From Zhengella sedimenti (lineage in GTDB: Bacteria; Pseudomonadota; Alphaproteobacteria; Rhizobiales; Rhizobiaceae), in assembly GCF_046506625.1 (NCBI RefSeq), contig NZ_JBKFFP010000008.1:1-64000 (forward strand): a DNA stretch of 64,000 nucleotides. Direction: 5' to 3'. The notes under the pieces are model-generated. The model did not search any database and was not told the DNA's origin. It was given only the letters and a program-made list of their open reading frames with translations. The translations under genes were made by a program, and so were the position numbers. Below are positions 47,654 through 56,879 of the stretch, one piece after another (position 1 is the first letter of the stretch; every line of letters starts with the position of its first letter).

Positions 47654-50600
47654 TCAGTAGTCCTTCTCGTAGAAGATGCCGAGCGTGCTTTCATCGGTGC
47701 CGAGCGCGCCGCGCGCCTTCAGGTCGCCGGTGATGTCGAGGTCGATGGTCACCTTGCCCGACCCGCCGGACCCGGCCTCCACGCCGAGATAGGCATTGTC
47801 GGAGATGTAGCGGCCCGCCCGCGCGGCGGTATTGCCTTCCTCGTCGGTGACGATGTCGAGATCGTCCAGGCCGGTCGCCTCGCGCACGCTGTCCATGATG
47901 GAGGGGCCGCCGCCGGCCAGTTCCGACGCGGCGGCCGCCAGCCTTGCGACCTGCAGCGGCGACAGCGAGGTGATGCCCTTGCCGAAGATCAGGCGGGCCA
48001 GCACCTCGTCCTGCGGAAGTTCCGGTTGCGAGGTGAAGCGGATCGACAGGTCGGAGACACGTCCGGTCACGCGGATGGTCACGGTTATGTCTGTTCCAGG
48101 CGTGGTGGCGGTGAAGTCCACATAGGGGTCGAGATCGCCGATCAGCGTCACGCGGCCGCTGTCGAAGGTGATGCGCTGGCCGAGGATGGAAAGGCGGCCG
48201 CGGATGATCTCGAACCCGCCCGATGGCGAGACGCTGGTGACCGGCCCGGTGAGCCGCACCGTGCCGCCCAGTTCGGTATCGAGGCCGCGGCCGCGCACGA
48301 AGATGCGCGCCGGGGCGTTGATGCGCACGTCGAGCCGAGGCACGGAGGGGCGGGCCGTCGGCACCGGGGCACCACGTTCCGGCAGGGCCTTTTCAATGGT
48401 GCGGCGCACGTCGCCCGGCGCATTGCGGTGGGTGACGTCGGCCACGTCATTGGCGGCGGCCAGGTTTTCCGGAACGGTAAGCTCGGCCCGGTTGACAGTA
48501 ACGGTCCCGGCGATGAGGGGATCGCGCAACAGCGGACCGTTGACGGTCAGGCGGCCCGCGAGGTTCGCGGTCACGAGTTCGCCATCTGCGTAGCGGGCAT
48601 CATTCAGGTTGATCGACAGGTCGGCCGGCAGGTCGCCGGTGAGATCGACGGTTCCCGACGCCGATACACTGCCGCCCGTGGCGAGCGCCGCGCTCAGGGT
48701 CTCGACGCGCAGCGTGTTGTCGGCGATGGTGGCGGAAAGCCGGATGTCGTCGAGGCGCAGCCGCGCCTGGGGGTCGACGAAACCGGCGCCTTCCGTGGCA
48801 AGGCTGGCAGACAGGACCGGGGCCGACAGCGAGCCGCCGGCGCGGCCCCGGACCCGCAGCAAACCCTCGGCGCGGGCGCCGCGATCAACGAGGAAACGGT
48901 TGGCCAGTGAGAGGGGAAGCGCTGCATTGAAATCCACGGCCAGTCCGGCTCCTGTCAGGGGAAGCGAGCCCGCTGCGGTGACCGACAGGCCGCCGGCGCC
49001 GCTGGCGCTGGCCCGTTCGAGCCGCACCGTCTGGTTGGCGAAGCGGCCATTGAGTGCCACCGAGAGCGGCGTAATGCCGTTGGCAGAAAGCTGGCGCGCG
49101 CTCACGCTTTCACCATTGATGGCAAAAGCGACATCGGGCCGTCCGGCATTACCGGTCACCCTGGCGGTGCCAGACAAGCGGCCAGACAACCCGGCGTCCG
49201 GGGCGGCGGCATTGAGGATGGCGAGCGGGAAGGCGCGCAGCGCAATGTCGAGATCAAGGCGCCCCGCCGCTGTTTGCGGCACGGTGCCGGAAATGCGCAC
49301 ATCCATGCCTTGCGCATTGGTGACGGACGCATCGAGGGTCACGCGCTGGCCCGTTGTCCGGCCCTCTAGGTCGAGCGCGACGGGTGCGACGCCGGCGCGG
49401 GCGAGTTGCGCAACCGTGATGCCCTGGCCGCGGAGCAGGAAATCGGCCTCGGGACGCTCGCGCCGCCCCCTTACGTCGACCACGCCGCCGATCGTGCCGG
49501 CCGCGCCCAGGTCGGGGCGGACGAGGTTGGCGAGCGTCAGCGGGACGCGGTTGAGCGTCAATTGCAGCGCCAGCACATCCGCGGCCGTGCCCGAGGCGGC
49601 GATCTCGCCGTCGCCGGCAGCAAACCGCAATCCGTCCAGTTCGATCCGCTCGCCCTGGACGGTTACCGTTGCCGGGGCTTTCAGGTCGAGCCCGCGCCCT
49701 CCCTTGACCAGGGACGCCTGTTGAAGTGCGATCCGGAACCCCTCGCCGCGCGGTTCCAGGGAACCTGCAAGGCGGGCCGTCGCGCCATCGTCAAGGCGGG
49801 CATCGAGGGTGAAGTCCGTGGCGTCGCCTGAACCCTCGGCTGCCGCCGTCAGCGTCTGCATGTCGACACCGGCCAGCGTGAGCGCGCGGGCGTCAAGACC
49901 GGCGCGCACCACCGGCACGCCGAAAAGGTCGGCGAGATCCGCATCGAGCGACAGACTTGCCGCAGAGAGGGCCGGTTCGGCGAGTTCAAGGCGGGAAATG
50001 TCAGCCTGCAGGCGGGCGGACTGGGTCTCGCCGTCATGCTCGAGCGTAACCGATGCGGTGGCCGCGCCCGAAGCCTGACGCAGAGCCAGGGCCGCGAGAC
50101 GCGATATGTCCGTTGCATCGAGCTTGAGCGCGCCGTTCAGAAAACCGTTCTCGTTGCGGGCAATGGCGCCGGTGAGTTCGGCGCCGCGCGTGGTCAGCGA
50201 CAGGCCGTCGAGACCGAGGCTGCCCTCCCCGTAGGCGATCTCGCTGCGTAGCGCCGTCGGCGCGCCGTCCAGCAAAAGGTCGCCGGTGACGACCCCGCGA
50301 AAGCCGGCTTCGCGGAAGGCGCCTTCGAGTTGCAGGGCGGCATCGGACACGGGCCGGCCCGCCAGTTCGCCGTCGGGCAAGGCCAGTGCCAGCGTCGTGC
50401 CGATGATGCCCTTCTCGCCCTCTGCCCTGCCGGTGACGGTCAGGGGCCCGGCAAGCTGGTCGCTCAGCGTGGCAAGGTCGGCGATGCGTGCGTCGAGATC
50501 GAAGTCGGCGCTTTCGGAGGAGAAGGTGCCATCGGCTGTCAGGCGTGCCTGTTCGTTGCCGAGGCTGAAATCCTCGGCGCGGAAGCCGGTCTCGTCGCGG

Positions 50601-52252
50601 GCCAGGCGACCGGCAAGCGTGGTTTCGCCCTGGAACAGGCGGTCGGTGCGCGCATCGCCGGTTGTGACGCCGGTTGCCGTTCCTGACAAGGCGAGGTCGA
50701 AGGCGCCGGTCAGCGCGTTGACCGTGCCGCGCGCGGCGACATCCGCCGAACCGGTGAGCGGACGTCCGGCCAGGGAGGAGAAGGGCGCGAGAGTGTCGGA
50801 GACGAGCGCCAGGCTGCCATCGAAGGCAGCGCCGTCAACCGCGCCCTGCGCGGTCGCCGAAAGCGCCGTGCCGGTGATCGCGAAACGGTCGATGCGCACG
50901 GGTTCGCCCGCGCGGTAGGCGCCGGCGAGCACCAGCTTCAGGAAGGTGCCCAGAGCCTCGGCGATGGCCGGGTCGTCGGAACGCACTGCCTCGGCCTGGC
51001 CATTGGCATCGAAGGTGACGGCGCGGCGGGCGGGATCGTCGAGCGCGGTGACGTTTCCGCCCATGTCGAGGCGAAATCCGCCAATGGAGAAATCTGGCGT
51101 TCGGATCGCGCGCGCGGTCATCGCGCCGGTCCATTGACCCTCCGCGGTGTCGCCGTAGGTCAGGGAAAGGCGTGCGCCGCCGATGCTGGTGCCGTTGCCG
51201 GCCGACGGCAGGATGACGCGGTCGCCCGTCACCGGGTCGATGGCGGCGGTGAGATCGAGGCGGCGCAGGAATCCGTCCGGCAGGACCCGTGCGCTGGCAT
51301 CCAGCGAAAGGGCGCCGCCGCGCGTGCGCAAGCGCTCGACGAGGACGCCGCCATCGGCAGGCACGGTTCCGGACAGGGAAAGGCTGGTGCGCTCGCCAAG
51401 GAAGGCGCGCAGTTCGGCAGGCGCCAGAACGGCGACGCGTCCGTCGAGATCGGCGGTGAAGCCGGTCGCATCCCCGGTTTCGTTGACCGCCACGCGGCCC
51501 TGCAGGATTTCCTCGTCATTGGCCGCAAGCGCGATGTCGGCTGCGAAGTCCGATAGCGGGCCTTCGCCCTTGACGGAAAGATCGACGGCGGGCCGGCCTT
51601 CCAGGTTCAACAGGTTTGCGAGGACGCCGTCCGCCGGTTCGCTGGCCCGGAGGTCGATGGCGAGCACCCGGCTGTCATTGGAAAAGGACGCGTCGAGGGC
51701 CAGCGTCCCGCCGGGTCCGTCCAGGCGCTCGATGGCGAGGCCGGCATCCAGCGAACCATCGGCCAGGGCAACCGCGCCGTTGAGCGAGAGGGTCGCGGCT
51801 TCGCCGAAAACGGCCTCGGCGAACGTCGCCTCTCCCACCGCGAGATTGCCGATACGCACCGAGACGGGCAGTTCCGGAAGGCTGAATCCGCCAGCCTCGG
51901 GCGACGGCAGGCTCTCGTCGGGTACCGGCATGCGCGTCATGGCGATGCTGGCCGCCGACAGCCGGTCGATGACCAGGCGCCCGGTGAGCAGGGCCGAACG
52001 CGTCCACGTGATCTTCGCGTCGGTGATCGTCAGCCAGACGCCCTTGCGGTCGGCCACCGTGATTGCGCCGATGGAGGCATCGGAAGACAGGACGCCATCG
52101 ATGCCGGTGATCGAGATGCGACGGTTGTCGCTGGAGATCGTGTCCTCCACATAGCGCAGGAAGTAGGATTTCTCCTCCTCGGGCGACTGCTGCGAGAGGG
52201 CGACGGCGACAAGCGCGAAAACCGCGAAGAGGGCGATGAAAAGCGCGCGCAT
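47654..52252 (-). CDS. tamB: Translocation and assembly module protein TamB
   Basis: The 1,532-residue protein has one N-terminal membrane anchor (LFIALFAVFALVAVALS) and a long periplasmic beta-rich body with many LxLDxSxxN-type strand repeats, ending in the TamB (DUF490) C-terminal domain. That domain shows GTVRLTGPVTSVSPSGGFEIIRGRLSILGQRITFDSG, ITVTIRVTGRVSDLSIRFTS and LPQDEVLARLIFGKG, then the terminal strand region FYEKDY. With TamA it forms a bridge across the periplasm for outer-membrane protein or lipid transport. Its ATG shares one base with the tamA stop (TGATG), indicating translational coupling. Confidence 0.93.
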   Translation of the reverse strand: MRALFIALFAVFALVAVALSQQSPEEEKSYFLRYVEDTISSDNRRISITGIDGVLSSDASIGAITVADRKGVWLTITDAKITWTRSALLTGRLVIDRLSAASIAMTRMPVPDESLPSPEAGGFSLPELPVSVRIGNLAVGEATFAEAVFGEAATLSLNGAVALADGSLDAGLAIERLDGPGGTLALDASFSNDSRVLAIDLRASEPADGVLANLLNLEGRPAVDLSVKGEGPLSDFAADIALAANDEEILQGRVAVNETGDATGFTADLDGRVAVLAPAELRAFLGERTSLSLSGTVPADGGVLVERLRTRGGALSLDASARVLPDGFLRRLDLTAAIDPVTGDRVILPSAGNGTSIGGARLSLTYGDTAEGQWTGAMTARAIRTPDFSIGGFRLDMGGNVTALDDPARRAVTFDANGQAEAVRSDDPAIAEALGTFLKLVLAGAYRAGEPVRIDRFAITGTALSATAQGAVDGAAFDGSLALVSDTLAPFSSLAGRPLTGSADVAARGTVNALTGAFDLALSGTATGVTTGDARTDRLFQGETTLAGRLARDETGFRAEDFSLGNEQARLTADGTFSSESADFDLDARIADLATLSDQLAGPLTVTGRAEGEKGIIGTTLALALPDGELAGRPVSDAALQLEGAFREAGFRGVVTGDLLLDGAPTALRSEIAYGEGSLGLDGLSLTTRGAELTGAIARNENGFLNGALKLDATDISRLAALALRQASGAATASVTLEHDGETQSARLQADISRLELAEPALSAASLSLDADLADLFGVPVVRAGLDARALTLAGVDMQTLTAAAEGSGDATDFTLDARLDDGATARLAGSLEPRGEGFRIALQQASLVKGGRGLDLKAPATVTVQGERIELDGLRFAAGDGEIAASGTAADVLALQLTLNRVPLTLANLVRPDLGAAGTIGGVVDVRGRRERPEADFLLRGQGITVAQLARAGVAPVALDLEGRTTGQRVTLDASVTNAQGMDVRISGTVPQTAAGRLDLDIALRAFPLAILNAAAPDAGLSGRLSGTARVTGNAGRPDVAFAINGESVSARQLSANGITPLSVALNGRFANQTVRLERASASGAGGLSVTAAGSLPLTGAGLAVDFNAALPLSLANRFLVDRGARAEGLLRVRGRAGGSLSAPVLSASLATEGAGFVDPQARLRLDDIRLSATIADNTLRVETLSAALATGGSVSASGTVDLTGDLPADLSINLNDARYADGELVTANLAGRLTVNGPLLRDPLIAGTVTVNRAELTVPENLAAANDVADVTHRNAPGDVRRTIEKALPERGAPVPTARPSVPRLDVRINAPARIFVRGRGLDTELGGTVRLTGPVTSVSPSGGFEIIRGRLSILGQRITFDSGRVTLIGDLDPYVDFTATTPGTDITVTIRVTGRVSDLSIRFTSQPELPQDEVLARLIFGKGITSLSPLQVARLAAAASELAGGGPSIMDSVREATGLDDLDIVTDEEGNTAARAGRYISDNAYLGVEAGSGGSGKVTIDLDITGDLKARGALGTDESTLGIFYEKDY

Positions 52253-54159
52253 CAGAAGGCCTGTCCAATCCCCGCATAGACGGCGAAACTGCTGTCGCCC
52301 GGACGCGGGTTCAGCGGAACGGCGGCATCGAGGCGGATCGGGCCGAGAGCGGTGTAGTAGCGAAGGCCGAGGCCGGCCCCGAAGCGCATGTCCGAGAAAT
52401 CCGGCGTCGCGCGCGGTCCCACGGCGCCGCCGTCGGCGAAGGCGACAATGCCGATGGTGTCGGTGGCCTTGAACCGGATTTCCGCCGAGGTCTCGAACAG
52501 CGAGCGGCCGCCGACAAGTCCGAGCGGCGTGGGAACGCCGATCGACTTGTAGCCGTATCCGCGCACGGACCCGCCGCCACCGGCAAAAAACAGCTTGTCG
52601 GGCGGCGTTTCGGCAATGGGCATGCCTGCCAGCATTCCGGCCTTGATGCGCGCGGCGAGCACGACGCGCTGCCCGTCGCCGGGCGCGACATAGGCGCGGG
52701 CCTCGCCGACCGCCTTCACGGCCGTGTTGGCATAGGTGAATTCGTGGAAGGGCTCGGCTTCACCGGAAAGGTAGAAGCCCTTCGTGGCGTCGGTCTCGTT
52801 GTCGCGGGTATCCCAGACCAGCCCGGCGCGCGCCCCGGCGGTGGTGAAGTCGCGGGTGCCGAAGACGTCGTTGTATCGGGCATATTCGCCAAAGACGGCG
52901 CCGTAACCGCTCAGCGTTTCGGAAAAGAGATGGGTCAGGCGCACCTCGCCGCCACCGGCCGTCCGCTTGTAGGCCGGCAGGACCTCGCGCTCGGCCTCGG
53001 CGGTGACGGAGAGATCGGTGTCGCGGGTGATGAAGCCGGGCTTGGTGAAGGTCGCGGCCAGCCGGTAGTCGAAATCCCGCGGATCGGAGGTGCGGCCCAT
53101 GCCGGCGACCTTGCCTTCGACACGGAACCGTTCCGCCCTGCCGAACAGGTTGCGGTGCAGCCAGTAGCCTTCCACGCCGAGGCCATCGGTCGTCGAGTAG
53201 GTCGCACCGACGCCGATGCGGCGCGGCTTGCGCTCCTGGACGACGAGCGAGACCGGCAGGATGCCGTCATCGCCGATGGCGTCGGCCTCGACGAAACGCT
53301 GCGAGGTGAAGACATCGAGACGCGCCAGCCGTTTGGAAGCGCGCGCAAGGTCGTCCGGGTCGTACTCCGCCCCCGGTTCGAGGCCGGCCATCCAGGCCAC
53401 GAATTCCGGGTCCATGCGGCCCGTCCCTTCCACGGCGAGCATGCCGTAGAAGGCCTTCGGCCCGGGCTCGACGGTCAGCGCCGCATCCACCGTGTTGGTA
53501 TCGTGATCGGCAACGATGGCCGTGTCGGCGATCCGGGCCTTGGCATGGCCCTGCTGGCGCCAGGCTTCCAGCGAAAGGGCGGCCGCATCCTTGACCGCGG
53601 TCGATCGGGCCACTTCGCCGGGCGCATAGCCTTGTTGCGCAGGCGCTTCCACCTCGTCCCCCTCGTCCACCGGCGGGGGCGCGGCATTGATCACGCCGGC
53701 GCCGGAAAAGGTGAAGACGGGACCGGGCGTGACGCGCACGGAAACGGCGGCTGGATCGGGGAACACGGCATCCGGTTCCAGCCGCGCGGCATCACGCCCG
53801 TCAATGGTGATCGCGATGACGCCGCCGTAGCGGCCCTGACGGTAGAGCGCGCCGAGCAGGGCACGGTAATCGCCACGGGCCTTGGCAATCAGGCCCGCCG
53901 CTCCCGAGGCCGGGTCCTCGCGCCCGCGCCACAGGCCCGAGGCGTTCTTCAGAGCTTCCTCGACGTCGCCGTCGTCGCCCTCGACCACGAAATCGACCGA
54001 ATAGGACTGCGGGTCGCCGATCACGGCCTCCTCGTCCCTGTCGGCGCGGGACTGGAAGATGGTCACGCCGAACAGTTCCAGCGCCAAGGCGGGCGCGGGC
54101 AGCGCAAGCGACAGGGCCGTCGCCAGAAGGGTCGCCGTTCGGGGTGCGGAGGAACTCAT
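52252..54159 (-). CDS. tamA: Outer-membrane assembly protein TamA (Omp85 family)
   Basis: The 635-residue protein has a signal peptide (ATLLATALSLALPAPALA) and about three POTRA domains (55-350; one has VRVTPGPVFTFSG, another VVQERKPRRIGVGATYST). A 16-strand Omp85 barrel follows. The family's barrel-closing loop is present (GGSVRGYGYKSIG, with the VRGY motif), and the chain ends in phenylalanine (IGQAF). It is the outer-membrane half of the TAM complex. The ribosome-binding site is weak (GTAAG). It overlaps tamB by one base. An acidic insert (VDEGDEVEAPAQQ) lies between POTRA domains. Confidence 0.93.
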   Translation of the reverse strand: MSSSAPRTATLLATALSLALPAPALALELFGVTIFQSRADRDEEAVIGDPQSYSVDFVVEGDDGDVEEALKNASGLWRGREDPASGAAGLIAKARGDYRALLGALYRQGRYGGVIAITIDGRDAARLEPDAVFPDPAAVSVRVTPGPVFTFSGAGVINAAPPPVDEGDEVEAPAQQGYAPGEVARSTAVKDAAALSLEAWRQQGHAKARIADTAIVADHDTNTVDAALTVEPGPKAFYGMLAVEGTGRMDPEFVAWMAGLEPGAEYDPDDLARASKRLARLDVFTSQRFVEADAIGDDGILPVSLVVQERKPRRIGVGATYSTTDGLGVEGYWLHRNLFGRAERFRVEGKVAGMGRTSDPRDFDYRLAATFTKPGFITRDTDLSVTAEAEREVLPAYKRTAGGGEVRLTHLFSETLSGYGAVFGEYARYNDVFGTRDFTTAGARAGLVWDTRDNETDATKGFYLSGEAEPFHEFTYANTAVKAVGEARAYVAPGDGQRVVLAARIKAGMLAGMPIAETPPDKLFFAGGGGSVRGYGYKSIGVPTPLGLVGGRSLFETSAEIRFKATDTIGIVAFADGGAVGPRATPDFSDMRFGAGLGLRYYTALGPIRLDAAVPLNPRPGDSSFAVYAGIGQAF

Positions 54160-54272
54160 GGCTTACACACTTACAATGCTGGTCCCCGAAGAATAGGCCC
54201 GGAAAATAAACTTTTCAGTAACGCACCCGAAAATGCCGGAAAAAGCCGAAATCCGCCTTTTTCCGCGCGGCG

Positions 54273-54295
54273 AAACCCGCGAAAGGGATCGCGGG
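54273..54295 (-). terminator. Terminator after fliP
   Basis: On the minus strand the stem CCCGCGA/TCGCGGG with a 6-nt loop is followed by TTT, 60 bp after the fliP stop. It marks the end of the flagellar operon before tamA. Confidence 0.6.
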
Positions 54296-54354
54296 GCCTC
54301 AACCCAATGGCGAGGAATAGGGGCGATTTCGTGACGGAATCGTGGCGGGCAGGG

Positions 54355-55119
54355 TCAGTTGAACGAACGGATCATGGACCCGACGAGCAGGTTCCAGCCG
54401 TCGATGAGGACGAAGAACAGGATCTTGAAGGGGAGCGCCACGACCGTCGGCGGCAGCATCATCATGCCCATCGCCATGGTGATGGTGGCGACGACAAGGT
54501 CGATGACGAGGAAGGGCAGGATGACCAGGAAACCGATCTCGAAACCCCGCCTGAGTTCGGAAACCATGAAGGCGGGAACGAGCACGCGCCAACCGGGCCG
54601 GTCGCCCGGCTCGTAGGCCGGATCGCGTTCGCGCGCCAGTCCGACGAAGAGGGCGATGTCCTCGTCGCGGACATTCTCGAGCATGAAGTCGTAGAACGGC
54701 GCGCTGATGCGTTCCAGCGCCTCCTGCTGTGACAGTTCATTGTTCATCATGGGCTGAAGCCCCTCGTTCCAGGCCCGGTCGGCGGCCGGCTGCATGACAT
54801 AGAAGGTCATGAAGAGCGCAAGGCTGATGAGGATCAGGTTCGCCGGCGTCGTCTGCAGGCCAAGGCCGGAGCGCAGGATCGAGAAGACTATGATGAAGCG
54901 GGTGAAGCTGGTGACGGTGATCAGGATTCCCGGCGCCACCGCCAGGACCGTCAACAGGCCGAAGAGCTGGATGATCTGGCCGGCCGTCTGGCCCTCGATC
55001 TCGCTGGCCTGGGCGAGATTGGACAGGGCATTGCCGAGCCCTCCGTCCTGGGCGAAGGCGGGCGGGGCCAGCAGGACAGCCAGGAACAGGGCGAGGACCG
55101 GGATCAGCGCGCGCTTCAT
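54355..55119 (-). CDS. fliP: Flagellar export gate protein FliP
   Basis: The 254-residue membrane protein of the type III export gate has a cleavable signal (LIPVLALFLAVLLAPPAFA). The FliP hallmarks are TSFTRFIIVFSILRSGLGLQTTP, PAFMVSELRRGFEIGFLVILPFLVIDLVVA and the C-terminal MMLPPTVVALPFKILFFVLIDGW. FliP forms the pore ring with FliQ and FliR. Its start overlaps the fliL stop by 4 bp. It ends the operon. Confidence 0.97.
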   Translation of the reverse strand: MKRALIPVLALFLAVLLAPPAFAQDGGLGNALSNLAQASEIEGQTAGQIIQLFGLLTVLAVAPGILITVTSFTRFIIVFSILRSGLGLQTTPANLILISLALFMTFYVMQPAADRAWNEGLQPMMNNELSQQEALERISAPFYDFMLENVRDEDIALFVGLARERDPAYEPGDRPGWRVLVPAFMVSELRRGFEIGFLVILPFLVIDLVVATITMAMGMMMLPPTVVALPFKILFFVLIDGWNLLVGSMIRSFN

Positions 55120-55634
55120 TCAAACAGCATTGTCTTGATCAGCACCTGCTCGATCTTTCCGGGCCCGGCGCGCAGGCGCGCGCGATCGAGAAGGTCGTTG
55201 CGGAACTGCAGGTAGCCGGTCGGCGTGTCGATGTAGTCGAGCCGCAGGGTGCGGGCGAAGGCCAGGAGGTCCTGGTGGATGTAGTCCTGCACATGCGGCT
55301 CCAGCGGCTGGTTGAGCAGCAGGGTCAGTTCGAGACGCATCCAGGTCTCGGAGGGCACGGCGATGTTGGTGACGATGGGATCGAGCACCTGCACCTGCGG
55401 TCCCGCGCCCGCCTTTTCCGTTGCGCCCGCGGCCTTCTCCCCGTCATGCGCGGCAGCGTCACCGGCGGCGTGGTCCGCTGCGCCGGCCGCAGCCGGTTCC
55501 GGCATGTTGGGCGCGAGGATGAAGGTTCCAAGACCCCAGCCGGCACCGGCGCCGAACAGGACGATGACGACCAGCGGGACGATCAGTCCCATGACGAGGG
55601 AGGGCTTGGGTTCCTGGGCGGTTTCGGCATCCAT
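55116..55634 (-). CDS. fliL: Flagellar basal-body associated protein FliL
   Basis: The 172-residue single-pass inner-membrane protein has a short cytoplasmic N-terminus, a helix (LIVPLVVIVLFGAGAGWGLG), an Ala/Asp/Glu-rich linker and the periplasmic FliL domain with VLDPIVTNIAVPSETWMRLELTLLL and KIEQVLIKTMLFE. FliL supports stator function. It overlaps fliP by 4 bp and follows flgH after 10 bp. Confidence 0.92.
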   Translation of the reverse strand: MDAETAQEPKPSLVMGLIVPLVVIVLFGAGAGWGLGTFILAPNMPEPAAAGAADHAAGDAAAHDGEKAAGATEKAGAGPQVQVLDPIVTNIAVPSETWMRLELTLLLNQPLEPHVQDYIHQDLLAFARTLRLDYIDTPTGYLQFRNDLLDRARLRAGPGKIEQVLIKTMLFE

Positions 55635-55644
55635 GTCCGCGTCC

Positions 55645-56364
55645 TCAGAATGGCAGGATCAGGTCGGTGACCTGCTGCCCCCATGACGGCTGCTGCACTT
55701 CGGTGAGGCGGCCGCGGCCGCCATAGGTCACCCGCGCCTCGGCGATGCGCTCGTAGCGGATCGTGTTGTCCGGGCCGATGTCGTCGGGCCGGACGATGCC
55801 GGCGATGGTGAGGATGCGAAGCTCGTGGTTGACCCGGACCTCCTGGCTGCCCTGGATGATCAGGTTGCCGTTGGCGAGGACCCGGGTGACAAGGGCGGCG
55901 ACCGACAGGTTCAGGTTTTCGGACCGGATGGTGCTGCCGTCGCCGGCGAAATCGGAACCGCCGGTCACGGTGCCCGAGGCCGACGCCGACCCTCCGGCGC
56001 CACTGACGTCATAGCTGCCCGACAGGCCGAGATCGCGGGAATTGGTGCGTGACCGCTCCGACCGGTTCTGGAACTTCGCGTTGTCGTTGATCGAGATGAG
56101 CACGGTCAGCACGTCGCCCTCGCTGAGCGCCCGGCTGGACTTGTAGAGATTGTGGGCGCGGTCGTCCCACAGCGAATAACGCGAGGTGCTGGAGGCCGGC
56201 TTGTCCGGCCAGGGCTTGTAGGCCAGCATGCCGTCCTCGACCCCGGCGCCGACAGGCGTCATGTCGGGCGCGCGCCCGATTTCCCGCACCGTCTGGCTGC
56301 AGCCGGAAACAGCCAGCAGGGCGGCCGCGAGCACGGGGATCAGCAGGAAGGGGCGGCTTGTCAT
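55645..56364 (-). CDS. flgH: Flagellar L-ring protein FlgH
   Basis: The 239-residue outer-membrane lipoprotein forms the L ring. It has a lipobox (LLAVSGC, Cys22) and the FlgH landmarks SRYSLWDDRAHNLYKSSRALSEGDVLTV, ISINDNAKFQNRSERSR and a C-terminal QEVRVNHELRILTIAGIVRPDDI. It overlaps the upstream motE-like gene by 4 bp. Confidence 0.96.
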   Translation of the reverse strand: MTSRPFLLIPVLAAALLAVSGCSQTVREIGRAPDMTPVGAGVEDGMLAYKPWPDKPASSTSRYSLWDDRAHNLYKSSRALSEGDVLTVLISINDNAKFQNRSERSRTNSRDLGLSGSYDVSGAGGSASASGTVTGGSDFAGDGSTIRSENLNLSVAALVTRVLANGNLIIQGSQEVRVNHELRILTIAGIVRPDDIGPDNTIRYERIAEARVTYGGRGRLTEVQQPSWGQQVTDLILPF

Positions 56365-56879
56365 GTTCCGTCATCCTTGCGCGCGGCGGCGGCCAGGATC
56401 ATGGTGACGGCAGCCGCGCGCTTCGGCTCCATCTCGTTGAGGATGACGCCTGCCTTTGCCGCAGGCAGGGCCAGCAGGATCGAGGAAGCAAGCTGCGGGG
56501 AAATCTCCTCAAGGCGCGCGGCGGCGGCATCGGGGCGCATCTTCTGGTAGATCTCGACAAGGGCCTCGGTGGCGCGGTTTGCAAAACCGTCGCGCAGGCC
56601 GACCCACTCCTCCAGTTCCCGGCGCTTGCTGTCCAGCTCGGCAAGCTTGGCTTCCACCTCGGACTGCAACTGCCGCAACTTCTCTTCCTTGATGCGGTAG
56701 CGCAGTTCCTGCATCTCCTGGGTGATGTTGGTGCAATAGCGCGCCGCATCGCCTGCGGCTTGCGAGCCGTCGACCGAAACATCGCGGATCTCCTGCGCCC
56801 GGGCGGCGCCGGGAAAACCGGCAAGCCCCGCGGCCAGGAGGGCCGCCAAGCCGATGGAGGGGCGCAGGCCGGCCGTCAT
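56361..56879 (-). CDS. motE: MotE-type periplasmic flagellar chaperone
   Basis: The 172-residue protein has a signal peptide (LLAAGLAGFPGAARA), a long predicted coiled coil (about 50-105, QELRYRIKEEKLRQLQSEVEAK) and a C-terminal MgtE-N-like part (YQKMRPDAAAARLEEISPQLASSILLALPAAKAGVILNEM). In rhizobia the gene between flgI and flgH encodes MotE, which stabilises and folds the periplasmic motor protein MotC. Assignment rests on this architecture and gene order. It overlaps flgI and flgH by 4 bp each. Confidence 0.85.
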   Translation of the reverse strand: MTAGLRPSIGLAALLAAGLAGFPGAARAQEIRDVSVDGSQAAGDAARYCTNITQEMQELRYRIKEEKLRQLQSEVEAKLAELDSKRRELEEWVGLRDGFANRATEALVEIYQKMRPDAAAARLEEISPQLASSILLALPAAKAGVILNEMEPKRAAAVTMILAAAARKDDGT